From Ophiura sarsii (lineage: Eukaryota; Echinodermata; Ophiuroidea; Amphilepidida; Ophiuridae): a DNA stretch of 64,000 nt. The stretch lies in NCBI GenBank assembly GCA_035610835.1, contig CM069455.1, positions 23,974,264 through 24,038,263 of the forward strand. Reading direction: 5' to 3'. The position numbers and the translations under genes are program-made. This document shows positions 47,816 through 59,747 of this stretch, one piece after another. The notes under the pieces are model-generated. The model had not been told where the DNA came from. It saw nothing but the letters and a program-made list of their open reading frames with translations, and did no database searches. The stretch's first letter is position 1. Every line of letters starts with the position of its first letter.

Positions 47816-48534
47816 GACCATACCCCCCCCCCTCCCCATGCCCCAAGTGGTGCCGCCACTGATGGTGACCTGTATATTGTTGTTGGCCTCTCGCAATATT
47901 TTTCTTGCCAAACAAGGGGACACCGTTGGCTTCCGACTGCGTCCTTCAATGTTTTTTTACTGTGTTGAACTTATTGTTCTTCCTAATTTTGCTTTGTATG
48001 GTGAAATCTGGCACTTGGAATTGTTTCGAAATAGCTCTGTAGCCTTTCCCCTATTTGTGAGCATTCTCAATATGCACATTAAACGGGCCTCACTGAGTTA
48101 TTTGACCTTCTTCGCCAATGATGACAAAGAGCTAGAGTGTAAGTTGTCCTATGACATCCTTCACTGAACAGTACATTCAATAGGACACATTTGTAATGCA
48201 TCCACATTGTATGCACACATCATGGAATAATTGCATAACAATATAAAAGCCTATTACACAATATAAAGAACGTTTAGAATGTCAAAAACATGTGTATTAT
48301 CACAAAAAGGACTCAATCCTGAGACTTGGTATGGGGTATGAATAATTCTTGTTAAATTCTATTGTTATTCAAAAAAAGAAAGAGCCAAAATATATTGATT
48401 TGTACTTGAAAACTAACTGTCTTTTGTGTTAAGTGAAAGTTCCACCACTTCAGCTGGTATAGATATGAGAAAAATACAAAACAAATCATATTTTTCAAAG
48501 GGTATGAATAATTGTGTGCTTAACTGTATATATA
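47816..48534. other. Intron 7, no exon recognised
   Basis: It contains a C tract and a partial transposon end, GCCGCCACTG, near 47850. No exon. Confidence 0.4.
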
Positions 48535-51500
48535 CGAGGGTCATTCAATAGGTTCTACCTCCTACCACATAACTTTGTTATCATATCAGCCAGTCTTATG
48601 AAATTTTACGTAATTGTAGTTTGAACCTCAGCTACAAATAAATTATAAATTGATCTGAATATTGGTTGTACTTTTCTAGAGATGTAGTAGAAAACCAAAC
48701 TTCCATTTAGCAGTTAGGTATACGTAGAAAATTTTCTAGAGTAAATGTACTGGTCACGTGACTAATAAGAGGCTGCCATGTTGAATCCGCCTTTATAATA
48801 CATGACTAATGGCTCTCTTGTTCGAGGGCATGTTTGCACAAATTTGAAAGTGATTGTCTATTAAGCTTACCTTACTAATTATACTTACGAAAATAACAAA
48901 GAATGCAGACGTATACGGTTATTATTATCCGCCCAGGAGACAAATTTCAACACCAAATACCACGCGATACGTAATCCATGTTGTCACAATCGCCATGCCT
49001 TGCACACAAAATCACCGAAATGAGTCTTTAATCGGTTATTAAACTTGCTCTAACTCGAGCTTCCGTAAGCCAATATTTATTTTCGTTGATCAAACCCTGT
49101 ATTATAATCAATAGGTCAGGGTCAAATATCTCACAGGTCATCTCCATACAACAAGAAGTGTCTTGAAAAAGAAAAATCAAAAATGTGAGAGGTCCCATGA
49201 AATTTTTCAGGACCCCGTAGGACTTCAAAAAACAAGAAATTGAGGAGGTCCTGAAGTTTGGGTATTTCAAAATTTTACTTTTTACGGAAAATGTTAATGA
49301 ATTTATATTGTGAGCAAAGGATGGATATGTAATTTCCAGAAGTTCTTAAGGTTTTCATTTCCATACGTCTTCAAATTTAAGGGGTCTCTTCAATTTTGAT
49401 TGGGACCCGCAAGTCTTTCCAATTTGAAACCTGACGCGTCAAACAAGAAACTGAGAGGTCCAGGACGCGCAGGCGCTTCAGAATGCGACCCCTGCACGTG
49501 TCTAGTAAATTTACTTTAGAAAATCTTCCCCGTATACCTGACCTGTTTAGTGTGACGGAAACGGATGAAAACCAGCAGAATTTTGCTGAAGTGCTATTCA
49601 TTTGACCTATTTTAAGAGACAAAACGTATCTACTGGGCAATTATAACCATTCTAAATGTCAGATATCTCTTTATTTATCTCTTATTTATGCATGGTAATA
49701 TTGTAATATATATATTAAGATATCATTCATTGATTTCCATTTCCAGTATTTAAATCGTGCTTTTTGTCTCGCCTGATGTAATCAGAAAGAGACTATGTTA
49801 TCACTATTTCTGTCCGGCGTCCGCCGTCTGCCGTCCGCCGTCCGCCGTGTGGCGTGTGCTAAGAAATAACTTTGTGACGCGATATCTGGAGATCCGTAAG
49901 GCCTATCTTGATGGGACTTTGTGGAGGGAAGGGGGGTGATGCGTTCTGTTGCTGATTGATTTTTCAAGGTCATTGGAGGTCATTCAAGGTCATCGGGGTC
50001 AAATATGCCTAAAACTTTTGTGACGCGTTGTGACGCGATATCTAGAGATCCGTAAGGCCTATCTTGATGAGACTTGATGTCAGGGAAGGGGGTGGGGTGT
50101 TCTTTTGCTGATTAGATTTTCAAGGTCATTGGAGGTCATTCAAGGTCATCGGGGTCAAATATGGGGTCAAATAAGATCCGTAAGGCCGATCTTGATGGGA
50201 TTTAGTGGAGGGAAGGGGGTGGTGTGTTCTTTTTGCTGATTACATTTTCAAGGTCATCGGAGGTCATTCAAGGTCATCAGGGGTCAAATATGGGGTCAAA
50301 TAGATCAGTAAGGCCTATCTTGATGGGATTTGGTGGAGGGAAGGGGGTGGTGTGTTCTTTTTGCTGATTAAATTTTCAAGGTCACCAGAGGTCATTCAAG
50401 GTCATCGGGGTCAAATATGGGGACAAATAGATCAGTAAGGCCTATATTGATGAGATTTGGTGGAGGGAAGGGGAGTGGTGTGTTTTTTTTGCTGAATAAT
50501 TTTCAAAGTCATCAGAGGTCATTCAAGGTCATCAGGGGTCAAATAAGATCCGTAAGGCCTATCTTGATTGGATTTGGTGTAGGGAAGGGGGGGGGGGTGG
50601 TGTATTCTTTTTGCTGATTTAATTTCCGAGGTCATTTGAGGTCATTCAAGGTTATCTGGGGTCAAATAAGATCCGTAAGGTCTATGTTGATGGAATTTGG
50701 TGGACGGAAGAGGGATGGTGTGTTCTTTTTGTTGATTGATATTTCGGGGTCATCGGGGGTCAAATATGGGGTCAAATAGATCAGTAAGGCCTATCTTGAT
50801 GAGATTTGGTGGAGGGAAGGGGGTGGTGTGTTCTTTTTCCTGATTACATTTTCAAGGTCATCAGAGGTCATTCAAGGTCACCGGGGTTGAATATGGGGTC
50901 AAATAGATCAGTAAGGCCTATATTGATGAGATTTGGTGGAGGGAAGGGGAGTGGTGAGTTCTTCTTGCTGAATAAATTTTCAAGGTCATTGGGGTCATTC
51001 AAGGTCATCGGGGTCAAATAAGATCCGTAAGGCCTATCTTGATTGGGATTTAGTGGAGGGAAGGGGGTGGTGTGTTCTTTTTGCTGATTAAATTTTCAAG
51101 GTCATCGGAGGTCATCAGGGGTCAAATATGGGGTCAAATAGATCAGTAAGGCCTATCTTGATGGGGTTTGGTAGAGGGAAGGGGGTGGTGTGTTCTTTTT
51201 GCTGATTAAATTTTCAAGGTCATCGGAGGTCATTCAAGGTCATCAGGGGTCAAATATGGGGTCAAATAAGATCCGTAAGGCCTATCTTGATGTGATTTGG
51301 TGGAGGGAAGGGGGTGGTGTGTTCTTTTTGCTGATTAAATTTTCAAGGTCATCGGAGGTCATCAGGGGTCAAATATGGGGTCAAATAGATCAGTAAGGCC
51401 TATCTTGATGGGGTTTGGTAGAGGGAAGGGGGTGGTGTGTTCTTTTTGCTGATTAAATTTTCAAGGTCATTGGAGGTCATTCAAGGTCATCGGGGTCAAA

Positions 51501-52801
51501 TAAGATCCGTAAGGCCTATCTTGATGTGATTTGGTGGAGGGAAGGGGGGGGGGGTTGGTGTGTTCATTTTGCTGATTAAATTTTCAAGGTCATCAGAGGT
51601 CATCTGGGGTCAAATAAGATCCGTAAGGCCTCTCTTGATGGGATTTGGTGGACGGAAGAGGGATGGTGTGTTTTTTTTGCTGATTCATTTTTTAAGGTCA
51701 TCTGAGGTCATCTGGGGTCAAATAAGATCCGTAAGGCCTATCTTGATGTGATTTGGTGTAGGGAAGGGGGTTGGTGTTTTTTTTTTGCTGAATAAATTTT
51801 TCAAGGTCATCAGAGGTCATTCAAGGTCAAATAAGATCCGTAAGGCCTCTCTTGACGGGATTTGGTGGAAGGAAGCTGGATGGTGCGTTCTTTTTTGCTG
51901 ATTAATTTTACGAGGTCATTCAAGGTCATCTGGGGTCAAATAAGATCTATAAGGCCTATCTTGATTATATTTGGTGGAGAGAAGGGGTATGGTGTGTTCT
52001 TTTTGCTGATTAATTTTTCGAGGTCATTCAAGGTCATCGGGCGTAAAATAAGATCCGTAAGGCCTATCTTGATGGGATTTGGTGGAGGGAAGGAGGATGG
52101 TGTGTTCTTGTTGCTGATTAAATTTTCAAGGTCATGAGAGGTCATTCAAGGTAAAATATGGGGTCAAATAGATCAGTAGGGCCTATCTTGATGCGACTTG
52201 GTGCAATTTTCAAGGTCATTGGAGGTCATTCAAGATTGTCTGGGGTCCCCCTAAAATGTCTTGCCTCCTTTTGCCGCCCCCCCCCCCCCCCAATTATGAT
52301 GCTGGCGCCGCCACTGCATAGTCCAAAGGGGTGGGGTACCATCTAAACTTTGAAGGGCCATAAAGCGGAAACGATTCGTTTGTGTTCCGCAAAATCTTTT
52401 AGTACTGGGTAACATTTGAGCATCCCTTAAGGTATTACATCCCTTGCATTAACTACAATGCATACCTCTGTAACAGTGCTACATTGTATCATATGTTTCA
52501 TCATCATTTCTTTCAAGTCACTTTTGATGAACAGGCGAGACGCGCCGTTCGAGAACCGCCTTGTATATCTAACTATACAATACAAAAAAAACCACCGAAA
52601 AACTTGTATTTATATTTAAGGCAATTTTCCGTTTCCGTTGTTCAAAATCTCTCTCTTTGATCGCATCATGACTAAAGTGAAAATATTTACTATAAATGTG
52701 TAGCCATGATTCAGAGCTATAATCATGACAAATGTCATGAGGCTGACATTCATATTAGCGATGTTATGAGTGAGGAGGTAGAACTTATTGAATGACCCTC
52801 G
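48535..52801. mobile_element. Mariner-like element enlarged by a satellite
   Basis: The ends are CGAGGGTCATTCAATAGGTT and the complement of CGAGGGTCATTCAATAAGTT, flanked by TA at 48533-48534 and 52802-52803. About 150-200 bp next to each end matches, reversed, the element at 8416-9472, so both belong to one family. The extra length is mostly the satellite at about 49790-52240. No transposase is recognised. It ends 68 bp before the NHL exon. Confidence 0.75.
49790..52240 (+). repeat. Satellite, about 20 units of about 120 bp, AGGTCA-rich
   Basis: The phrase AAGGCCTATCTTGATG recurs about 20 times from 49898 to 52178, on average every 120 bp. Between these lie TTTTCAAGGTCAT, GGAGGTCATTCAAGGTCAT and GGGGTCAAATATGGGGTCAA. 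AGGTCA and GGGTCA hexamers occur dozens of times, all in one orientation. The array opens with a (GTCCGCC)-like stretch at 49813-49855. Reading frames here, rich in RSVRPILMGFGG, are repeat artefacts. Confidence 0.9.
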
Positions 52802-52869
52802 TATATATATTTGTTTTGTTTGTTTTTGAGTAGTGTATCATAAAATGTCTTTTTTGTTTGATTACACAG

Positions 52870-54187
52870 AAACAAAGACTTCTACACTTGATGCATGGCG
52901 ATATGAGAAGCAGTTTGGACATCAGGATGGATCTGGTACGCGAAAGCTTCGGGAAGCCGGCGCGATAACAGCAACACACCCGAAATGCGACGTCGCTGTA
53001 TATGACTGCATCGATGGAGAGATAAGTGTGTACGACAGCTCCGGGAAATTCAAATTCATTCTGACGGACACTCCTCCTTTAACACGTCCGGAAAACGACG
53101 TAGCCGGTCGCTATTGGGTTAATCGCGGGGTAGCCATAGAGCCTACTGATCCGGGACATGATCACCGCATCTACGCAGCTGACGTCTGCCGTTATGTCAA
53201 TGTTTACGACTCGTCGGGGAAATTTCAAGAAAGATTCGAAGCATTCCCTCCACAATCACGACCATGCAAAAGAGAGCCTTTACTAGGAGGAGTAACGTTC
53301 GACAACGATGGAAACTTGCTTGTAGGGGCAGGTGATGAGTTTGTATACAGCACCGAGAGATATAGCGTGGGGCGACCAGCAGCTGAATCATCAGTCCACG
53401 ACAGAGAGGAGCCATACATCCATCAAAGGCATCTTTCTACCTTAGTAAAGGAAACACGCCCCGATCTCTACAGAATTTCGGGATTCATCAGCAAACATTC
53501 ACCCTCTGGCGATCATCTTGGCAGCATCTTCACCAAGTACCCAGTTCAGTATCCAGCCGCCACGTCTACGGATACCATTGTCTACACTAGCTATACACTT
53601 CCAACTGACTGGGTCTTAACATGGCACACGTCATAGACAGCAAGACAGGAGATATTCTGCATGTTCTTGATCCACCACTAGGCGTTACAATGTGGAGACC
53701 CACGGGCGTATGCTCTAACAGTGATACCATTTTTATCTGCAATGATGAGGATACCGCTCCTGATAATGAATATGGGGTTTACTGCTATTCCCTGAACGGT
53801 AGATACTTGGGATGTGCTACCAAAGAAGTAGTTAATCCAACAGGCGTCGCAGTGACGACGGATGGCAACACCCTAATGGTAGCCCAATACGGGAAAGGCA
53901 ACCCGATGGAAGGCCGAGGAATGCATGGTGTCAAAGTGTTTTCCAGATGTGCTACCAAAGAAGTAGTTAATCCAACAGGCGTCGCAGTGACGACGGATGG
54001 CAACACCCTAATGGTAGCTCAATACGAGAAAGGCAACCCGATGGAAGGCCGAGGAACGCATGGTGTCAAAGTGTTTTCCGGATTGGAAGAACTTTCCGAA
54101 CCATTAGAACCCAAGGCTTCTGAAGGCATCTCGCGAACTAATAAGAATCCGCATCAAAGACGTACTGACGGGTCATCACAAATCTAA
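52870..54187 (+). CDS. NHL beta-propeller exon (exon 8), frame broken once
   Basis: The acceptor is TTTGATTACACAG, phase 1. The exon starts ETKTSTLDAWRYEKQFG and then shows propeller blades: CDVAVYDCIDGEISVYDSSG, IYAADVCRYVNVYDSSGKF, GVTFDNDGNLLVGAGD and GVAVTTDGNTLMVAQY. The G-(hydrophobic)-A-(hydrophobic)-D-G plus V-YDSSGKF pattern is that of NHL repeats, a fold that binds protein, RNA or other ligands. The first frame stops at 53636. The second frame, open from 53609, continues smoothly from AHVIDSKTGDILHV to TAA 54185-54187. One missing base near 53609-53636 explains this. A 135-bp tandem duplication lies at 53811-54080. No transmembrane segment follows, so the protein should be secreted. 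Confidence 0.8.
53811..54080 (+). repeat. In-frame 135-bp tandem duplication in NHL coding sequence
   Basis: Copies 53811-53945 and 53946-54080 differ at only a few bases and each encodes 45 residues around NPTGVAVTTDGNTLMVAQY. The length is one propeller blade, so the duplication adds a blade without a frame change. Confidence 0.92.
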
Positions 54188-54340
54188 AGCAAGATTAATT
54201 TGGAAGAACTTTCCAAAGTGTTTTCAAGATTAGAAGAACATTTTGAACTTTTAGAACCAATGTCCCCCGTAGCAATAATTAAAGACATTCTCTGTGGTCA
54301 TCAATCACAAATCTTGAGCAAGATTTATTTGGAATAAAAA
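54188..54340 (+). other. Probable 3' UTR with duplicated gene end
   Basis: Sequence after the stop repeats, diverged, the last part of the coding exon (TTAGAAGAACATTTTGAACT matches the coding end, and TCACAAATCT recurs), another tandem copy now outside the frame. AATAAA is at 54333-54338. Confidence 0.6.
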
Positions 54341-55640
54341 AACCCATAAGGCGACCAAAAAAACTATGTTATACCTCTTTTTATATTGAAAACAAGCAGT
54401 TAAATTTTTATATATATATATTTTGCACTCTCTAAATAGTGTAAACGTTGCCAATGTTACACTTCTTTTAACCATACAGCAGCGTTGAACACATCAGCTT
54501 TCCATTGATATGCAACACAATATAAACATATCCCATACTATATGAAAATTTTAAAATTTCCAGCCGTTTGGAGGAGTTTACTTTAACCGAAAACTAGAAT
54601 ATCTTTGTTATAACATGTGTAGATACTGTACAGGTGGAATATTCACACACAAAAATAAATAAAGATGTCCTCCTAAACGCGAGGCAAGCTACGGGGACAA
54701 TTTCAAACAGTTCATGTCGTCATCAACGCAACGCTTTGATAGCTGCAGCATGCACGCCGGGAAGCGAAATTATTTACCGTAACAAACATGTGATACCTTG
54801 ACGGAATAAAGTGTATAGTATACACATGTATGTAGTGTTTGGCCACGTTTAATAAACTCACCGCCGGGAACAAAGCCAGAGGGCCACGTCATCAAGTTAC
54901 GTTAAATTGATTGAAGCGAATCATTGTTTGGAAAATATGACCATAAACTTTATATTGTTATGCAGAATATTTTGAATGCAATTTTCACGTATAGTTGGAT
55001 CATTCTTTAGGGGAAACGTAGGCGCCATGTTGAACAGGTAATTTAAGTAATTTATCTATATTATTGATATATATGAATATTTGTTTGGCATGTATAAGAG
55101 ACCGGTAGACAAAGTGGAACTAGATGAATGATTTGAAACGACTTGGTAGTCAGATAAAAATGACCAGAATTTGGTATTTTCCAAGAGGTCCATGACGTAT
55201 AACGCGGTTGACCTGGCATGTATATTGTGTCCCAAAAGGTCACGCCACCATTAACATGCATCATAGCTCTAACTCTTGCCTGACGACAACGTTTAGTATG
55301 TTTAGGTAGCACGATCTTGTAGACTCATTTTCATACTAAATTTGTTGCTGAGAATCACATAAAAGCATACATGGATTCTTTCACTATAGCAGTTGAAATG
55401 AAGAAGAATGTTGTCATTTTTAAACAGAATCATTGCCGCAATCGCAGTTGTGTTGACCTTGTTGGTGTCACTCGCCCCACTTTCATAATTGGCTGCTAAT
55501 ATCATACGATTTCCAATATTTAACCAGATTTACTAAGTATGGGGACAATAAAGTAGGTAACACCTCTTTAATGTTAGAACATTTTATTTTTCACCAGCTC
55601 TGGCAAATAGAGAAGAACACCACATTTAAGACAGTACTTC
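54341..55640. other. Intergenic stretch, no gene recognised
   Basis: AT-rich, with a TA microsatellite near 54408-54420. No exon or RNA gene seen. Confidence 0.45.
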
Positions 55641-55860
55641 ACACAGAAAACACTATGTAAAAAAATTACACAAATTATGTAAAAAATACACAATCTGTGT
55701 AAAAATAGAACTCCTTAATACTATGTAAACGGTTGTGTTAAGCTTTTGCATAGGAATTTACACAAGCTTGGGTATATATTACATGTTTTATGTAAACTCT
55801 TACATAATAATTATGGAGTTCTATATTTACATAAATGTTTACATAGTGTTTTCTATGTGT
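55641..55860. mobile_element. Foldback MITE family M, copy 3 (reverse)
   Basis: The same family as 26304-26521 and 34735-34944 but in the opposite orientation. Termini are ACACAGAAAACACTATG and GTTTTCTATGTGT. Confidence 0.85.
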
Positions 55861-57583
55861 TAGATACATCATATCATAGGATTTTTTTATACAATTGAAT
55901 AAGTCAAAATCAGAATTAAAATCAAAGCAATATTTCACTCTTTAATAGTATGGTGTATCATTCCATAATCACTAATTTTTGCTTAATTTCAGGTTTTCGA
56001 TAATGTTCCATGCAAATATCAAATAATTAGAAGAATATAAAAGTATATTATACACCATAGGAAAAGTTCACGTTTTTTTTTCTCTTCATTATGGTAATTT
56101 CATAAATCAAATCTATTCGAAAAGTGGTCATTATGATGTTATCTCAACAGTCTACAGGGATAACAGTATAGAATAATTACTCTTTTTAAAGTAAAGTTCC
56201 ATGATTTGGGGGAAAACCAGGTCATGTCCCCTTATCAAAGTAAAATTATCATGCTCTACACACTAAAGAATAATATAATTATCAGATTATAAACAATAAT
56301 GTTAAAAACATGATAAATGCGCAATGGATCGCTTACATAGGCCTCATCTGCTAATTTTATTATTTTACCATATATCACATATTACCCCTTTAATTTGACA
56401 GCTTCTCCCACATACTTGGTTTGTATAGATCTTCAAGATGTGGACTATCAAATGTGAAACAGACATGCAATTACTAAAGAGCATCATATTTTGGAAAAGT
56501 AAAGAGCAAGAAATATAATATTATGAAAAGAGTCGGATTTCATAATTTATTTTTTTTAATTTATGTTTAATTTGACCATTTCCACTCACATGGTTTAAAG
56601 AAATAACTAGAAATTTGACCAATTTCAGGTTTACAATTTGGTAATGCCCCTATAAATTGAGACATAATTACTTTAGATCAGTTATCAACACTAAATTGTA
56701 TCATAGTTGGGACAAATAGTGAGAAAGAAATGTGAAATATTGAAAGAATATCATGCAAAATACTTGTAGGTGAATTTCATTAAAAGATTAATCGGGTATT
56801 ATCCTATTAATTTATCCCCCCCCCCCCCCTCACATATGGTATATAAAATTGAAATCAGCACAGCATTTCAGTTCAGAAAACTCTTTAAGATTTAGATTAA
56901 GTCTCCCTTAAAATTAGAACACGTTTGTTTCGTAGTTTCTCGTCCTCGCGCGCATCCATTTTGGCTGCCGCATAAAAAAAGAAGTTTTTTTATTCATTTT
57001 GTTTAAATTTGTTTATATATTCTCAAGAAAACACTGATGTTGTAAATGGAGAACGTGTCAATATTTAAATACAAATGTGTTAAAATCAAAGAACAGCACA
57101 ACAACAGGCGAAATTATAATTATCAAAACATGATAAAAATGAAACTGTATCATCGGAGGATATAAATAAACCATGGGTAAAACTTGTGTGTTAAACAACC
57201 AGTGTGGCCTTGGGAACATTTGTTTGTCGTTTTTCTGCTGGAACTGATTTATTTATCAAGATATTCCCCTAGATCACACTGATATTTTGTAAATCTAGAA
57301 TACACATCTTTTCTTGTTTAGCTTTGTATATAATAAATCCTTGTGTTATATTAAAATAAACATGCAAAATATCTTGATTTGTTTCCAGTATGTACCCATT
57401 TTAATGTTATTAAGCTAGTCTTAGAAAAGCGGCGGCCATTTTTAGAGCAAAAACATTTCCACCATGTTGGAAAAAGCGAAACCATTGTTAAAAAAAGGTT
57501 TTTTTCTTGGCCTTATATGCAAACGTACGCATACGTTCATATGATGCATAATAATAAGCTTCCATGTCATGTACAGTACAAAT
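55861..57583. other. Intergenic stretch, no gene recognised
   Basis: AT-rich with a C run at 56817-56829. No supported exon. Confidence 0.45.
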
Positions 57584-58054
57584 TAAACTGCTCACAAAAA
57601 GTATCGAAACACTTAGAAATGATCCAATACATAACGGCTCGAAAGGGTATGCATTAATCGAAGCAAATAACCATGTGCATAATTTTGTTCTGCGTATTTT
57701 GACACCTCGATCGTTGAGATACGATGTTGCGGAGCGGAGTTATTGTCATTTCAATGATCGTGGATCCAGTTTCAAAAGTGACACTCATCCCTATTGAAAA
57801 TCACGAATCTGATCATTCTAAACAGTAATGCAAACCTCTTTCTATAGGATGATTGTCACTTTTGAAACTGGACCCACGACCATTGAAATGACAATAACTC
57901 CGCTCCGCATCATCGTATCTCATCGATCGAGGTGTCAAAATACGCAGAACAAAATTATGCACTTGGTTATTTGCTTCGATTAATGCATACCCTTTCGAGC
58001 CGTTATATATTTGGATCATTTCTAAGTGTTTCGATACTTTTTGTGAGCAGTTTA
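57584..58054. mobile_element. Large palindromic element, TA ends (471 bp)
   Basis: Two arms of about 215 bp are near-perfect complements around a loop of about 40 bp. The ends are TAAACTGCTCACAAAAAGTA and complement. The AAAAAGTATCGAAACAC terminus and TA border suggest a Tc1/mariner-type MITE. The frames on both strands are mirror images and not genes. Confidence 0.8.
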
Positions 58055-58325
58055 CAATGTCACTATGTTGATCGGCGAGGCGAACTGACTGCACCGCTGT
58101 TATCGTATGTCGCCACCAAGTTTATCTCCTATGATCAAACTATAACTTGTCATGAAGTATAAACCGATAAAAGCACATTTAAATTGCGAGAAAATGCGAA
58201 GTCATTTCATGATTTTCTTTCACTGGGCGCAGCCATGTTATTCGGTCAGGGGATTCCCAAATACACCAAAGTAACGACGACGTTTACCAAACTCACGAGA
58301 TTTATTTCGTAGAGAGATCGTACAA

Positions 58326-58534
58326 ATATATGGCGTCATCATTCGCAAATAACCCGTATGAATACCCGGGATTTCCCCCCGTCTATTGTATCAAATACCG
58401 TATATGGCGTCATCATTCGCAAATAACCCGTATGAAAACCCGGGATTTCCCCCCGTCTATTGTATCAAATATATGGCGTCATCATTCGCAAATAACCCGT
58501 ATGAATACCCGGGATTTCCCCCCGTCTATTGTAT
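58326..58534 (+). repeat. Three-copy minisatellite, 69-74 bp unit
   Basis: TATGGCGTCATCATTCGCAA begins copies at about 58328, 58402 and 58471. Each continues through ACCCGTATGAA and CCCGGGATTTCCCCCCGTC. Copies are almost identical. Confidence 0.88.
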
Positions 58535-59187
58535 CATTTTGGTTAACCATTATTATGAGCAATCCAATACGATGTTGACACGTACATGTAGGAGCCATGT
58601 TAGATAAGGTGAACCGGGAAGTGAGTGAACAAGCATGTTGGTGATTTTGGAAGCAAACAGCGTTATAAACGTTTGAACAGTTAACGTAAGTACCCTTTAT
58701 TATAAGACCTTACTAGACATAATTGCAGTGAAAAATGAATTACATCTACAATCTACATTATCAACAAAGATAACTAATATTTAAAATGGCAAGGAAGCTA
58801 ACATTTCAATTTATATTTTATAAGACTTTAGCCGAAGAAATGATGAACTTAGACATTTTCCCTTCAGAATTAATGTGATTGACTCTTTTAAGTGCAATTG
58901 ACAACATGTCTTCAGAACATCACATTTTGTGTAATATTTTGAATATGATACGGTTTAGTATCTTAACTAAATATACGATGTTTTAACACCTTTGTTGTGT
59001 AAACATTATCTCATTTAATATGTCAGAATCACAATAAAATACATACATAGATTGCTAGTGAACACTGACTCCATTTGATCTCGTATCAGTCATAAATCCT
59101 AATGGAATGGTGGTAATGGGGTCGGCGAACAAAAATGGCCAAATTGTGCTTACTTTTCAGTCGATTACTTCAGAAAGATTCAATAGA
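58535..59187. other. Upstream region of the kinase gene, no gene recognised
   Basis: The kinase promoter or first non-coding exon may lie here or further upstream. Nothing definite is seen. Confidence 0.35.
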
Positions 59188-59568
59188 TTAAAGGCATATT
59201 ATGTGATCTTTTCCAGAGAGCGCCCTCTATTCATTATTTTTTTTAGAAAGTAGATTTTCTTGCAGATTTACATTTCCGATCATAAATCATACATACATTC
59301 CAAGTTACAGAGCGATACGATTCCTAATTACCTCAAAATCATGGTTTTAGAGTGAATTTAGAGTGAAAAATATAAACTGTCGGGATTCCGACAGTTTATT
59401 TTCACTCTAAAACCATGATTTTGAAGTAATTAAGAATCGTATCGCCCTGTAACTTGGAATGTATGCATGATTTATGATCAGAAATGTAAATCTGCAAGAA
59501 AATCTGCTTTCTATTTTGTTTTCGATGTTGAGGGCATTCCCTGGAAAGATCACATAATATACCTTTAA
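59188..59568. mobile_element. Palindromic element with TTAA ends (381 bp)
   Basis: The arms are near-perfect complements (TTAAAGGCATATTATGTGAT on the left) around a small central hairpin, AAACTGTCGGGATTCCGACA. TTAA lies at both ends, as at 33118-33609. It is about 180 bp before the kinase exon. Confidence 0.75.
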
Positions 59569-59747
59569 ATACGCTTTCATACAAACAATAACACTTTCTT
59601 GGTTCAATGCACGCATCAAAGGTTAAGGTCCTGCTGTGCTGTATTGTCTGTACTCTGCTATGCCAATGCTATGCTATGTTGTACATGTTGTACTTAACCG
59701 CGATGCAATACTACATACAATTCGGGTTATTATTGGTTACATTGCAG

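Larger units (their letters stand above)
3511..54340 (+). other. Gene model: secreted CTLD-CTLD-stalk-NHL protein
   Basis: Eight exons can be chained on the + strand: 3511-3583, 26851-27034, 29072-29334, 30605-30797, 32143-32342, 34060-34128, 34441-34512 and 52870-54187. Each has AG before it and GT after it, and the phases run 1, 2, 1, 2, 1, 1, 1 without conflict. The spliced coding length is 2372 nt, about 790 residues, with one frame break in the last exon. Domain order is signal peptide, two C-type lectin domains, a short Ser/Thr-rich stalk and an NHL beta-propeller. I see no transmembrane segment, so a secreted recognition protein is likely; that role is inference. The weak points are the 23-kb first intron and the 18-kb last intron, across which other exons or a gene boundary could hide. 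AATAAA at 54333 fits as the polyadenylation signal. Confidence 0.6.

Noticed and set aside
50417..52137. Series of RSVRPILMGFGG frames
   Set aside because: They repeat with the satellite unit and break at every indel, so they are not a gene.
57813..58094. Protein frames on both strands at 57.6-58.1 kb
   Set aside because: They are mirror images generated by the palindromic element.
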